A stretch of 64,000 bases of DNA from Lytechinus pictus. Lineage: Eukaryota; Echinodermata; Echinoidea; Temnopleuroida; Toxopneustidae. The position numbers were made by a program, and so were the translations under genes. The notes beneath the pieces are model-generated. The model was not told the DNA's origin, searched no databases, and was given only the letters and a program-made list of their open reading frames with translations. Positions 23,494 to 35,772 of the stretch are shown here, piece by piece (within the stretch, counting starts at the first letter, position 1; every line of letters starts with the position of its first letter). The stretch is taken from the NCBI RefSeq assembly GCF_037042905.1, contig NC_087253.1:21097001-21161000 (forward strand). The letters are read 5' to 3'.

Positions 23494-25260
23494 CAGTGCG
23501 TCCCAAAAAAAACTATACACTTTTGAAATGGCTGCCAAAAAAAAAATTTAGCATTTTTTGGAAAAAGACTTACATATATGGAAAGCCAATAAAGTCAACT
23601 TTCAAATGACACCAAAAAGTTGGAAAACTATTCATGCTTGAGCGAGCATTGTCCACTGAAACAAAGGGTATGAAAATTAGGGTGGGCTGGAATTAGCCTT
23701 CCAATTTATGTAAGTTTTTGAGAGGCAAATCCTTTCGAACTTACAAAGTTAAGGGCGATGTGATAAATTAAGGATCAACCGTGACCAATTTTGGTTGCTT
23801 AAGCAAATTTTATAAATTATTAAATTGAACTTTAATGCATGAGTGAACACAAATTACACTTTTTGGGCAGCATTTCAACTTTATCATTTGGATCTCTTTT
23901 TGGGCAGCATTTCAACTTTATCATATGGATCTCAGCAATGTGTTCATGGGAGTCGGGAGAATAGGGGGTGAGATAGGACTTAAGTGAGAGAAGTAGGTTG
24001 ATGGAATAAGGGTCAACAGAACATTCAGCCCCCGCCCCCTCCCTCTTTCCCGCCCTCCCCTAGCTCCTGTTGAGAGACTGATGGCTATTGTCATGTACGC
24101 GTGAAGTCCAGAGCAGAATGTTGATTTAAGGATTAATTCTGAATTGGGGCATCAACTTTTTCCTATCAATCATTTAATCAACAATTTATCAGTAAATCAA
24201 CTCATTCAATGTGCAATGTGATCAATCAAACATCCATTTTTAAAAAATAAATTATTTCATTAATCATCTTAATCATTCAATTTCTTGGTAATCATTGAAA
24301 AAAAAACTGACCATCAGCCACCGGTCACTTGGCAGTTAAGTTTTGAATATGCTACAATCCAGGAAGTGAGACAGAGAGAGAGGGGGGGGGGCTGGGAAAT
24401 GGAGGTGGAGAGGGGAGGGTACATATGACTTTTAATTTGTAAAAGGAAAAAAAAGAAGAGGAATGCCCTTTTAACCAAGTCTTAGCATATCTCGCCCTCT
24501 TGCTTGTAACAGGTACCATCACATTACTCTGACTCTCACGAACACACTTCTGAGGTCCACAAGATGAATATGCTACACTAAAATGCATTAAATTTCAATT
24601 TAGTAACTCATGAAATTTGCCTAAGAAACCAAAAGTTATCTCAATCATTAATTTAGCTTAGCAAGTTCCAATGGACTAAGCACTCAAAAAACGGTAAGGC
24701 TAATTCCTGCCCAGCCTAGCTGAGCTTAGTCTCTCAGGAGGAGAGAAGCGGGGGGGGGGGGGTTGAGATGGAGAGAGGGGTTGCTAAATGTTCTGTTGAC
24801 CTTTATCCCATCAACGTACTTCACCTACCTAAGTCATATTACCCCCTCTTCTCCTGACTGTCGTGAACACATTGTTGAGATCCACATGATAAGACAAAAT
24901 GCTGCACCCAATTCATGATCACTCATGCATTAAATTTCAATTAAATAACGCATTAAATTTTCACAAACAACAAACTGATCACAACTGATCATTAATTCAC
25001 CAAATAACCATCAACTTTGCAAGTACCAAACAAAAGAACCTGAAAGAAATTGGAAGGCTAATTCCAGCCCACCCTAATTTTCATACCCTTTGTTTCAGTG
25101 GGCAGTGCTCGCTCAAGCATGAATAGTTTTCCAACTTTTTGGTGTCATTTGAAAGTTGACTTTATAGGCTTTCCATATCTATAAGTCTTTTCCCCCAAAG
25201 TGGTACATTTTTTATTTGGCAGCCATTTCAAAAGTGTATAGTTTTTTTTGGGACGCACTG
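23494..25260. mobile_element. Mariner-like element, 1.77 kb, long inverted ends, no transposase
   Basis: The left end CAGTGCGTCCCAAAAAAAAC and the right end TTTTTTTTGGGACGCACTG are inverse copies. The inverse match extends inward for roughly 200 bases with small differences. The element is flanked by TA on both sides (23492-23493, 25261-25262), the duplication expected for Tc1/mariner. No transposase reading frame is visible. The inner part also carries long inverse blocks, such as the forward and reverse copies near 23700-23770 and 25020-25070. Confidence 0.8.
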
Positions 25261-25458
25261 TAGAGCAATCTAGCCCTATTAGTATACCAATCTGTTGGTA
25301 AATGTTTTCTACTGATTAATATCAACCAAAGACCTTTTTTGTTCATCAGGCCGACACATTGGTTATTTCAAACAATCCAGGGAATAATTTCGTTTTACAA
25401 ATTTGAATAGCATTTTTGGTCTTAAGAGAAAAAAAGCTATACAAAAGACTTGATGCAT

Positions 25459-26613
25459 AATAATAATAATAATAATAATGCTCAATTCTTGTATAGCGCA
25501 TCCCACATAGCATAGCATGTCCCTATGCGCTTAAAGAAGGAATAGTGTAAGGTAAGAATAAAGTAATCAAGATATTGATATTGGACCATTAGTTCAAAGT
25601 TGGTATTTTATGCATTGAATAGATATGTTTTAAGGGATTTTCTGAACCTGCATAAATCACTCTGATATCTCATTGAATTAGGTAAAGCATTCCAGAGGAC
25701 AGCAGAGACATGAGTAAAAGCACGCTCACCATATGACTTTGTAGAGACAGAGGGAACAATGAATAATGCTTTTGAGCTTGATCTAAGATTTCGGGATGGC
25801 TGGTAATAGGATACTAAATCGAGTAAATAGGATGGGGCAATTTTATAAAAACAGTTGTGTGCAAAAACTAAAAGCTTGAATACAATGCGGGAACGGACAG
25901 GGAGCCAATGTAATTCTCTGAGAACTGGAGTAATTGCTTCATACTTGCGGGTTCGTGTTACTAATCTCGCAGCTGAATTTTGAATGGTTTGCAGTTTTTT
26001 AATTTGTTTAAGAGGTAATCCTGAAAGGAGACTATTGCAGAAATCAATGCGCCTGTAATCCAAGCTATGCGGGGAAGTTACAAATTGATGCAGAGGTTCG
26101 AGCCCTGGTCACGTCTTTCGGATGGTGACGTTAAAGGTCGGTCCCAGACGTAAATAATCATATCTGATTGATACACGTCTGACAAAACTCAAATACACAC
26201 ACACACACACACACGTGACATAAAATAAAAGCATGTACCAATTTTTCAGTGGTGGGTTTGTCCAAGAATTCACGAAGTTTACCAATTTTGTATAAGGCAT
26301 ATGATGCAGAGCGACATTTTTGGGATATAAATTCATCGAATGTCAATTTATCATCAAATATAACTCCTAGATTTCTACAAGAAGTACTTGCGCGTATGTC
26401 CATTCCACCAAGTTTTAATATCTGGATTGATTCTGTTTCTCGAAAACGTGAGGAAATGTGTAAAAACTCTGTTTTTTCACCGTTTAGTTTGAGGCTATTC
26501 ATCTGTGACCATTCTTTGATCTCTTGAATACATTGTGTAATTTCAGCAGTGGGGTCAGAATCCTTACACTTGCATAGCAGTCTTTCAAAAATGTGGAGCA
26601 AATTGCGATGCAA
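25459..26613 (-). mobile_element. Truncated non-LTR retrotransposon (CR1/L2-like LINE), ORF2 C-terminus and 3' tail
   Basis: On the minus strand, 26230-26613 encodes the segment that follows the reverse transcriptase palm (SQMNSLKLNGEKTEFL and NLGVIFDDKLTFDEF). After an insertion at 26049-26214 the frame resumes with RIDFCNSLLSGLP, ELHWLPVRSRIVFKLL and FRKSLKTYLFNA, then stops. An untranslated tail ends in AAT repeats. The catalytic YADD box should lie just upstream of 26613 and is absent, so the copy is 5'-truncated and dead. Family assignment beyond 'CR1/L2/Jockey-like' is not possible here. Confidence 0.85.
26049..26214 (+). mobile_element. 7SL-like SINE, 5'-truncated copy inserted in the LINE
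   Basis: It begins GCGCCTGTAATCCAAGCTA, resembling the 5' Alu domain of 7SL RNA, and has a B-box-like GGTTCGAGCCC at about 26096. It ends in a CA repeat. It is nearly identical to the copy at 38494-38658 and interrupts the LINE frame between HAFI and RIDFCN. Confidence 0.7.
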
Positions 26614-26841
26614 TACCAGGAAAATTATGTACGGGCTTGGAATGCAACGGCTAAGATCTTGGCCATTATTTTGAATTCAGCCAATAAATCTTAAATCCAA
26701 CTTTGTACAGTCATTTATAATTTGTCCTAGTTTTATCGTTTTTATTGCATTTCTTGTTTATTACTTTGTTTGTTGGTTTGTTGTTTCTTCATGTTTCTTT
26801 TGGTATTCATTTCCTGTGGGGGGGGGGGGAAGTGAACAGGG

Positions 26842-26990
26842 GCCCGTTTCATAAATGTTGTTGTAATAACCTGTTTGCAATAACACTTAAAAGCTACTGA
26901 AATCATTCGATCTGATTGGCTGATAGTAAAGTTTTATGAAAATTATGCATTTGTTACTATAACAAGTCTTTATAAAACGGAACCCTCTTA
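26842..26990. repeat. Fold-back MITE with GGGCCCGTTTCATAAA ends
   Basis: The left end GGGGCCCGTTTCATAAATG is mirrored imperfectly by TTTATAAAACGGAACCC at the right end. Confidence 0.6.
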
Positions 26991-27049
26991 CTTATTAAAA
27001 TGAATATAGTGCTTTTTATAACTTTATGTGAATCCAACAAAATGTCATT

Positions 27050-27470
27050 CTTTAAAAAGTGAGTTCCAAATGATAAAGTTGAAACGCTACCCCAAAAGTG
27101 TAATTTGTGTTCACTCATGCATTAAAGGTCAATTTAATGACTATGAAATTTGCTTAAACAACCAAAACTGGTCACGGTTGATCATTAATTTATCACAACG
27201 CCCTTAACTTTGAAAGTTCTAAAGGATTTGCCTCTCAAAAACTGAATAAATTGGAAGGCTAATTCCGGCCCAGCCTAATTTTTTAATACCCTTTGTTTCA
27301 GTGGGCAATGCTCGCTCAAGCATGAATAGTTTTCCAACTGTTTGGTGTCATTTAAAAGTTGACTTTATTGGCTTCCATATATGTAAGTGTTCCCACCCAA
27401 AGTGATATAGTTTTATAGTTTTTATTTAGCAGCCATTTCAAAAGTGAATAGTTTTTTGGGGGACGCACTA
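27050..27470. mobile_element. Partial copy of the mariner-like element
   Basis: It matches the reverse complement of the first ~400 bases of the element at 23494, ending GGGGGACGCACTA before TA. Only one end is present. Confidence 0.7.
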
Positions 27471-27474
27471 TATA

Positions 27475-27716
27475 GCGGATCCGAGGCACAATTAAAATTT
27501 GTAAATGTAAAAATACCGTTAAAACAGAAGTGTGCCTCCCTTTTGAAAGTGAAGGCCTTTTTTTCAAATTTTCATATATTTTTTTTTACTTCAAATTTTG
27601 TCGTGGACGAAAGGTCCTTATAAGTTGTTGAAAAACTTATTTTTTGCTTGTCAATTTTTCATCTGGAAAATGTGCCCCCCCCCCCCCCTTGGAAAATCCT
27701 GGACCCGCCCTTGGAC
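27475..27716. repeat. Degenerate hAT-like MITE
   Basis: AGCGGATCCGAGGC at the left and CCTGGACCCGCCCTTG at the right resemble the CAGGGGCGGATCC ends. The interior is related to the 8287-8457 element (TTTTTGCTTGTCAATTTT). No clean target duplication was found. Confidence 0.5.
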
Positions 27717-28099
27717 AGACTGATTTATCCTACAACATGTATTAACTGTTCATTAATGCTAAAGTCACACCAAACCATCTCTAACCCGACCCGATGGAAT
27801 ATCATTGGCAGTGCATGCATGGTGGATCCAGGTGGGGGCATATCCGGAACGTGCACGCCCCCCCCTGAGAACTATGAACAATGTACATATAATACATAGG
27901 CGGATCCAGGGGGGCCGAGGGGCCCGGCCCCCCCCCCCCCCCCCCCCCCCCATTGGCGGAGCAAAAAAAATAAAAAGGGGGGAAAGGAACAAAAAGAAGG
28001 GAAAAGAGAGGAGAAAAAAAAAGGGGAAACATAAGAGGAGAAAGACGAATGAATTCGATGAGGGGAAGATTTGGAAAATAGCTTTTAAAATCTTTCATG

Positions 28100-29580
28100 T
28101 CACTATACAGTATAAAAGTTTTGCTCACGCTTCGCGCTTGCACTGCCTTTTTTAGGTGATTTATGTATGTTGCTCAATATCGAGCTTAAATATCAAATTT
28201 TGAAGTCAATGTACATAGCATGTTTCAGCTCGGAATTCGAACTTTCAATTTTTTGTTTGATTTACAAATTGATTTTCAAAAAGTGCTCTGTAAAAATTTA
28301 TGATTTATCTTCTGAATATTAACTTCTCTGCTCGCGCTGCGCGCTTGCAAACTTTGATTTGTCAGGTACCTATTATTTTCCTGTATTCCATAAAGTTCTC
28401 AAATATCCCTATTTAGGTCAAATTGTCAAAACGTAACAGCTGGCGCTGCACGCTCGCATTTCAATTAAATATTTCGGCTCGTGATTTGCGCTTGCATTAA
28501 TTGTTGAAAATATATTAACTTATGCATCTTATTCATAATAACAAAAGTGCTTTAAATGTCCAGTTTTCAGGCCATAATAAATTAACAGATTTTGTGCTCT
28601 CATTAGGCTTATTAGATTAATAAATAAGATATTTATTTAATAATCAAATTGTCCCTTTTTCAGAATGGAATATCGACAAGTTTTATATCATGCTTAGGAA
28701 GAGAAATAGGAAGAGAGTCATCATTTTCATATGATGACATAATGTTCTTAGAATGCCCCTGTCCTATGTCAAAACTCAAAGTAATTATAATGAATCATAT
28801 CAGATCTTTTTTTTTAACTGTGATTCATATCCACCTCACAATTTTGTTAAAAAGTAGGAAATACAGAGCTTAAATACAGAGCTTATATTCACCCTTTTTC
28901 AGATCGGAATATCAAATATTTTAAGCTCGCGCTTCGTGCTCGCTTTATTGATTTTCATGTTGAAAAAAGTTGTATAGAATGCCCAGATTCTAGGTCGAAA
29001 TCTGAAACACGCACACAAATGTTAATTCAGATACGCAGCTTGTTCTCTATTTAAATCATTATGAGCCTATATAACAAGTGTCAGATCAGAATATCAAAAA
29101 TTTTCTGCTCACGCTTTGCGCTCGCATTATTAATGTAGCCTGAAGATACCAAATTATACCCGAATTTTTTCATCATTTACAAATTATGAAGAGAGTGTCC
29201 CGTTTTTAGGTTTGAAATCTCATAAATTGTTTGTTTATATACTTATACCGTTCATGGTTACAAAAAGTGCATAGAACGTTCATTTTTTTGGGCCGGAACG
29301 TCACCAAAAATTCAGCTCGCATTATTTGATAATTGAAATATGTATCGTCTTAATGGCTAACTGCAAAACGTCCTTAACAGGTCCCTTTTCGACAAGGCCA
29401 GAACGCATAATAAAAATTTCTGCTCGCGCTTCGCGCTCGCAGTAATTTATCTAGTTACATACGCATCTTGTTTAGGTTCACAAACATTGCCCAGAATGTT
29501 CAATTTTCAGGACAAAATACATAAAATTTCAAAATTGTTTAGCTCGCACTTCGCGCTCACCCTATTCAAATAGGGCTTAT
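28100..29580. repeat. GCGAGCGCGAAGCGCGAGC-type repeat, copy B (inverted)
   Basis: The motif appears as GCTCGCGCTTCGCGCTCGC variants, for example near 28120, 28330, 28922 and 29424. The spacers match copies A and C in reverse orientation. Confidence 0.85.
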
Positions 29581-29639
29581 GAAATTATTACACATTTATG
29601 TTGTTTATAAGAATAAAGCTAAGAAATTACTGTTAGGAT

Positions 29640-29995
29640 ATGGCCGTTTTGCCCCCCCCCCCCCCCCCAAAAAAAAAAAAAAAAAAAAAAAAAAATCACG
29701 ATCAAGAAGATAAAGAGAAAAGGAAAGGGATAAGGGTGAAATATAATATTATTTTCCAAATATTATGTCAAAATCTATCACAAATTTTGATTTTTGTAAT
29801 AATAATAATAATAATATACATCCGGATCCATATCCATATATATCCGGAGACTAATCCACTGGGCCACAACGTCCCACGTCGTAATAAAAATGTCAAAATT
29901 TTTGCTCGCTCGCTTCGCTCACTCGTAACATCTTATTAATTTTATGCGATACGCCATATCGAGCCCCCTCAATTTTTTTGCTCATTACGCCACTG
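29640..29995. repeat. MITE copy ending in ATTACGCCACTG
   Basis: The stretch with GGTGAAATATAATATTATTT and AAAATCTATCACAAATTTTG, ending GCTCATTACGCCACTG, recurs at 30610-30884 and 55769-55998. A deleted tRNA-derived SINE remnant (ACTAATCCACTGGGCCACAA, about 29848) sits inside this copy. Confidence 0.6.
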
Positions 29996-30448
29996 GGACA
30001 ACCAATTCAAAGAAACAAACAAAAATCAAATTTGAGCGGCCGATCGGGGATAATATGGGTGAAACAAAATTTCGCCCCCTCCCCCCCCCCCCCCTTATTG
30101 GCGGAGGCTGGATCCGCCCCTGTAATAGGCTCAAATCTTCGCGGTTTGTCAAATTGTTCCTGACATAAATCAGCATCATTCAGGCGGGGCGTAAAGAACG
30201 GACCGCCTGAACGGGCGTGAAGAACGGCCCGGCTTTCAAAATTTGTTCAGAACAAAAATGCCCCCCCCCCCCTGGAAAATCCGCGGATCCGCCCCTGGCT
30301 AGTCATCGGTGTTTGGTAATAACGTAAAAGATTTGGTCGGTCTGATCTGGAGTAGTATAGTAGCTAGGTTTCGCCTTTGTGATTGTGACCATGAGCTCAC
30401 AGTGATGGCCATCAAGCACATCAAGAAAATAATGTACACTGCAAAACA

Positions 30449-30640
30449 TTCGGTGTTGATTTAACACCAGCCCGGGATCTATATCTGTCCACACCAGAGA
30501 AGTGTTAAACAACACCAGTTTGGTTTTGGTCTAACACCAGATATGTGTTTATACAACACCAATTAGTATTAAAACAGCATCGGTGTTATTTCAATACTTC
30601 TCTGGTGTGGACATATATAGATTCCGGGATGGTGTGATGG
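30449..30640. repeat. Fold-back element with TAACACC-rich arms
   Basis: A left segment with TCCACACCAGAGAAGTGTTA is mirrored by AATACTTCTCTGGTGTGGA about 100 bases later, and ATATAGAT/ATCTATAT also pair. It is an imperfect hairpin with arms of about 50 bases. Confidence 0.7.
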
Positions 30641-30954
30641 GGATGGATTGGGATCCATGTCATAAAAAGTTTCACGGTCAAGGAATAAAAGGACAAAAAG
30701 AAATCAAAGGAAATGCAAAAGGTGAAATTATATCTTTTCAATATTATGTCAAAATCAGTGAAAAGAAATTATTTCTTATTCAAAAGGTTAAAAAAATATG
30801 CTTGCTTGCTCGCAACGTTAAAACTCTTGCTTCATCCGCCATGTCGGTTGGTCCCCTCAAAAGATTTTGCTCATTACGCCACCGATTGTGAGAATAGAGA
30901 TAAATTCTGTCTTGCATTGAGATGGTGTCATGGTGAATTGTCAATCCGACTATT

Positions 30955-31312
30955 GCCAACGCGTCCACTCATCACATGGTCTACCTTAAATTAGACTAAG
31001 TTCATTCCGTCCATCAACATTTGGTCCAGTGACCATTTGGTCCAATTATCACTTCGTCTTATCACCAGTTTGTCTATGATCATTTTGTATCATAACCATT
31101 TGGTCTAATATCCATTTTATTTTAATTCATTTCACCCAATTCAAACTTAGTCCAATTAGACCAAATGGTATATGAACTATGGCTATATTGGACCAACTGG
31201 TTATAAGAAGAAATGGTGAGTGGATGAAATGGCAATTAGACAATAAATATAATGGACAAACGGATGGCAGACCAAATGATAATGAGGAATTGGTAGTTAA
31301 TAATAATGATAG
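30955..31312. repeat. Fold-back array of ACCATTTGGTCYAAT units, copy 1
   Basis: Tandem ~16-base units (CATTTGGTCCAATTATC and similar) fill the first half, and their reverse complements (AGACCAAATGGTA) fill the second half. Related copies lie at 40165-40575 and 47030-47335. Confidence 0.8.
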
Positions 31313-31359
31313 GCATTTATGTATCACCATCTATCTAGAAATAATCTAATCCGAGGCGA

Positions 31360-31590
31360 ATTGTTTATTATTATCATTACCCCGGCTTTGGCTCGAGCTG
31401 CCTTTCAGCGCTCAGTGCATTCAAGGAATCCATCCTGCCGGGTACCCGTTCACCTCACCTGGGTTGAGTGCTGCACAATAAATTTATTCCTGAAGGAAAT
31501 TACGCCATTGCTGGAATTCGAACCCACGACCATCTGTTTCAAAGTGAGAAGACTAATCCACTGGGCAACAACGCTCCACAATTGGACAAA
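31360..31590 (-). mobile_element. tRNA-derived SINE (SURF1-like), minus-strand copy
   Basis: On the minus strand, an A box GCCCAGTGGATTAG, a B box GGGTTCGAATTCC and a body with TGTGCAGCACTCAACCCAGG and GGTGAGGTGAACGGGTACC precede a TAATGATAATAA tail. The same body occurs at 38098 and 41305. The SURF1 name is from memory of urchin SINEs and is tentative. Confidence 0.75.
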
Positions 31591-31614
31591 TTTGTATTAG
31601 ACCAATTGAACATT

Positions 31615-32725
31615 TGTAAAATGTAGTTAATTTCTGTCTGGGAGATGGTATCCTGCGAATGATGAGCCTACTGGGCTTGCCCCTTTTTATTTTTGTATTC
31701 AATGTAGTTAATTTCTGTCTGAGAGATGGTTTTTGGGAATAATTAGGCTACTGGGCTTGTCCCTAGAACGGAACGCCTAAATAGATTATCGTTTTTTTTT
31801 TCATTTTTTGGAATTTGTAAAATGAAGTTAATTTCTGTCTATGAGATGGTATCCTGTCAATGACGAGCATAATATACTGGGCTTGCCCCTAAAAGTGTCT
31901 GAGAATGGAACGTTTCTTTTTTTTTGAATGAAGTTAATTTCTGTCTATGAGGTGGTTCCTGTGAATGATAAGCCTACTGGGCTTGCCCTTTAAAGTGTTG
32001 GAGAACGGAACGCCCAGACAGATAATCATTTTTTTTATTTTTTTTTTATTTGTAAAATGTAGTTAATTTCTGTCTGTGAGATGGTATCCTGTCATTGACG
32101 AGACTATATACTGGGCTTGCCCCTTAAAGTGAAGGAGAATGGAACGCCCTATCAGATTTTTTTGTTGTTGAGTATTTGTAAAATGTAGTTAATTTCTGTC
32201 TGAGAGATGGTATCCTGCGAATGATGAGCCTACTGGTCGTGCCCCTTTTAATTCATATGTTTAATGTCGTTAATGTCTGTCTGAGAGATGGTATTCTGCG
32301 AATGATGATCCTACTGGGCTTGTCCCTTTTTATTTATATGTTTAATGTAGTTAATTTCTGTCTGAGAGATGGTTCCTGGGAATAATGAGCCTACTGGGCT
32401 TGCCCTTTAATCTAAAGGAGAACAGAACGCCCAGACAGACTATAATTTCTTTCTTCATTTTTTGTATTTGTAAAATGTAGTTAATTTCTGTCTGGGAGAT
32501 GGTATCACGTGAATGATGAGCCTACTGGGCTTGCCCCTTATAGTGTAGGAAAACGAAACATTTTTTTTTTTAATCTAGTTAATTTATGTCTGGGAGATGG
32601 TATCCTGTGAATGATCAGCCTACTGGGCTTGTCCCTAGAACGGAACGGCCAGACAGATTATTATTATTGTTTGTTTTTTTAAGTTCTAGTTTTTTTTCCG
32701 ATGTAGTTAATTTCTCCCTGTGAGT
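31615..32725 (+). repeat. Minisatellite with GTAGTTAATTTCTGTCTG units
   Basis: Eleven copies of a unit containing GTAGTTAATTTCTGTCTG, GAGATGGTATCCTG and CTACTGGGCTTGCCCCTT are present. They are spaced about 80, 100 or 130 bases apart, depending on whether an internal T-rich segment and a GAACGGAACGCCCAGACAG block are kept. Confidence 0.95.
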
Positions 32726-32763
32726 CTTTATTCAGTATTAAAAACTTCAAAAATTTCATTACA

Positions 32764-34530
32764 CAGGGGCGGATTCAGCCTTCGCCAATAGGGGGGGGGC
32801 CGGAAATTTTTTTTCAGCCATATTTTCCCCGATCGGCCGCTCGAAGATGATTTTTGCCGGGATTTTTGGTTTCTTTGAAGGGGTAGTCCTAATAGTCACT
32901 TGTTAGTTTTATTCTTATGAATAAACATAAATGTATTATACCACAATACTTATTTATATACTGCGAGCGCGAAGTGCGAGCTATATTTTTTTGGAAATCT
33001 TATGTATTTTTCCTAAATTTTGAACATTCTGGGCAATGTTTTTTATCCTAAAAAAGATGTGTATGCAAATGAAAGATTGCTACGAACGTGAAGCGCAAGC
33101 AGAAATGAACTGATGGAAAAGGTACTGTTAAAGACTGTTTGCAGTTATAGCCATGAAGATGTTACATATTTTAAAAATTAAATAATGCGAGCGCGAAGCG
33201 CTAGCTGAAATCTTTTTGACATTTTTACCTAAGGAATGACAATTATCAGAACTTTTGTTACTCAAACAGAATAGGTATATAACTAAACAATTGATGCGAG
33301 TGCAAAGCGCAACTGGAAAATTTGGAGATTGAGACCTACTTAACGAGGCACTCTATTCAAGTTTTGTAAATCATGAAACGGATGAGTAAGTGGGGATCTT
33401 CCTTACATAAATAATGCGAGCGCGAAGCGCGAGCTGAAAAATTTCAACATTTCTACATAAAGAATTTGAAATTAAAATCAATTTTTGTAATCGTAAACAG
33501 GATAGGTATACAACTAAACAATTGATGCGAGCGCGAAGCGCGAGCGGAAAAAAATTGAGATTTAGACCTAAAAACGGGACACTCTATTCATGTTTTTTAA
33601 ATCATGAAAAGAAGGGAATCTTCCTGTATTAATAATGCGAGCACAAAGCGCGAGCAGAAAATTTTTGATATTGTGATCTGAAACTGGATAATGATTCAAA
33701 TAGAGAACAAGTTGATTATCTGAATAAACATGCGCGCGCGTGTTTCATATTTAGACCTAGAATCTAGGCATTCTAAATACATATTTTATCATGAAAATCA
33801 AAGCGAGCGCGAAGCGCGAGCTTAAACTGCTTGATATTCTGATCTGAAAAAAGAGTCAATTTCAACTCTATATTTCAAGCACTTTGTAGGAAAATTGTAA
33901 GGTGGATATGGATCGCACTTAATAAAGAGCTGATATTTTCAATTATTATTACTTTGTGTTTTAACATAGGACCGGGACATCCTTAGGTCATGCATATGAA
34001 AATGATGACTATCTTCCTATTCCTCTTGCTAACTGAGAGATGAAATGAAAGGTAGTTTAATTATTAAATTAATAACTCATCTAGTAATGCCTAATGAGGG
34101 CGCGAAATCTGATGATATTATGGCACGAAAACTGGACATTTCAAGCACGTTTGTAATTATAAATAGGATGCATCAAGTTAATATATTTTAACCATTAATG
34201 CGAGCGCAAATCGCGAGCCAAAATTTTTGATGAACTGTCATGAAAAGGGGACTTTAAGTAGTTTGTTGTATAATCAATATTGAGACATACATAACTCGCC
34301 AATCAAAATGCGAGCGTGCAGCGCTAGCTGATACGTTTTGACAATCAGACCTGAAAAGGGATATTTTGAAAACTTTATGGAATACACGAAAATAATAGGT
34401 ACCCGATAAATCAAAATTTGCGAGCGCGCAGCACGAGCAGAAAATGTTAATATTCAGACCACAAAACTTACATTTTACAGAGCACTTTTTAAATACAATT
34501 TGTAAATCACACAAAATAAGGAAAGTTTTT
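32764..34530. repeat. GCGAGCGCGAAGCGCGAGC-type repeat, copy C, with hAT-like left end
   Basis: It opens CAGGGGCGGATTCAGCC and continues with a G-run and ten or more motif copies (for example near 32960, 33187, 33417, 33527 and 33803). The expected right TIR was not found; the copy fades out near 34530. Confidence 0.8.
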
Positions 34531-35555
34531 TTTTCCATCTTACACTTGTGAATGATATGCCTCCCTTATAATAACATAAGTTGCAGCAATTAATATCTAA
34601 TGCATTAAATCAATTGTCAATCCATTTTTTTAAGTTCTTGGAAGAAAAATTAATAAACATAATTGTGTGTAATAAAATACAAAAGAACCAGTGGGGATGT
34701 GACATAATCGGTTTGCCATTGAATATTCATGAAGACATGCATTGATTGAAACGTTTACCGAAATAATGCAAATCTTTAGAATGTCATAATGTTATTCCAT
34801 GTCGGATTTTTCTTAATCCGTTCAAATCATATTTTTTCAGCCTGGACTATCCCAGTTAAATTCCGATTGTCAAAAAATGTGTTTCTGCAGTACGTAGCGC
34901 AATGACATGTTAAAAGCTTTATGAATAGTTGCGAACAAGCCCCCCCCCCCCCTTCAAAATTTCACCTATATAGCGATTATTGTAGGCCGTACGTGGACTA
35001 TGTGAAAGGGGGGGTGCATGCATGAAAACACGGTCTAAGCCTAGAAAAAAAGTCGGGCTGATATGAAGCAACCATTGACTAGATGCCTGAGCACTGATTT
35101 TGGATCGAATTGTAGCAAAAGGATAAAAACCATAGATATATACTAATAACGTAATTTAGTATACATCTCTATGGTAAGAACGTAGCCTGATGTCGTGCAC
35201 GATTATTAAAGGGTTTTTAAAAATATAGGCTGGACGTGTTATCAAAGTCATAAAGTGTAAAGGCGGAAAGTGATTGTGGAGGGGTCTTGGTCAATTGACT
35301 CTCCCCTTCCACCCCCCCCCCCCCTACCGCCACCACCACCACCACCACCACCATATCCTTCGGCGCCGATCGATCGAGCAATTAGCATTGCCCTTGTGTA
35401 TTGCATTGGTGGTGACGGATCTAGTATTACCGGTATTGGTAATGGAGTTGAAACTGGGCGTCGACTATCTTCAAAACTCTCTGTAGTACTACTACTAGTA
35501 TTATTAGTAAGAGTGATAGTTTTGTTTAGTTCATCATACCATCTTTGTATTCAAA
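34531..35555. other. Upstream flank of the SDR gene
   Basis: No other gene is seen. A CAC microsatellite (about 35330-35353) and GTA/CTA triplets lie within 250 bases of the start codon. The promoter should be here, but no core motif is convincing. Confidence 0.4.
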
Positions 35556-35772
35556 ATGTTGCGAGACATAGTTGCACTTCTTTACTTCCTTCTTCGTGCT
35601 ACGTTTGCGTATTTAAAGGCTTTTTATCGCTTGTTTGTCAGTCCATCCAAAGTTCCTGTCCGTGGGCGGGTCATCGTAATTACTGGTAGCGGTAGCGGCC
35701 TGGGCCGGGAGCTAGCCCTTCGCTTTGCCGCTAAAGGAGCCCGGCTCGCGCTCTGGGATATCAGCGTATCAG
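35556..35772 (+). CDS. SDR gene exon 1: membrane anchor and cofactor loop
   Basis: It encodes MLRDIVALLYFLLRATFAYL, then VIVITGSGSGLGRELALRFA and LALWDISVS. Donor GTTAGT. The ATG at 35556 is the first in frame after an upstream stop-rich stretch. Confidence 0.93.

Larger units (their letters stand above)
27895..30122. mobile_element. Composite hAT-like region containing repeat array B
   Basis: A left TIR-like GGCGGATCCAGGGGGG at about 27898 and a right GGCTGGATCCGCCCCTG ending at about 30122 bracket the inverted GCGAGC array. They may be the two ends of one element, but no matching target duplication was found and other elements are nested inside. Confidence 0.45.

Noticed and set aside
27765-28155. 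Glycine- and proline-rich frames of up to 116 codons on both strands
   Set aside because: They cross G- and C-runs at the transposon end near 27930 and the start of the GCGAGC repeat, with no conserved domain.
28100-29580. Regularly spaced conserved repeats with variable spacers, resembling a CRISPR array
   Set aside because: Spacer length varies from ~80 to 150, the spacers themselves recur in other copies, the genome is eukaryotic, and no cas genes are present.
35270-35689. 139-codon frame with poly-Pro overlapping SDR exon 1
   Set aside because: It is in a different frame from the conserved SDR exon and is open because of a CAC microsatellite.
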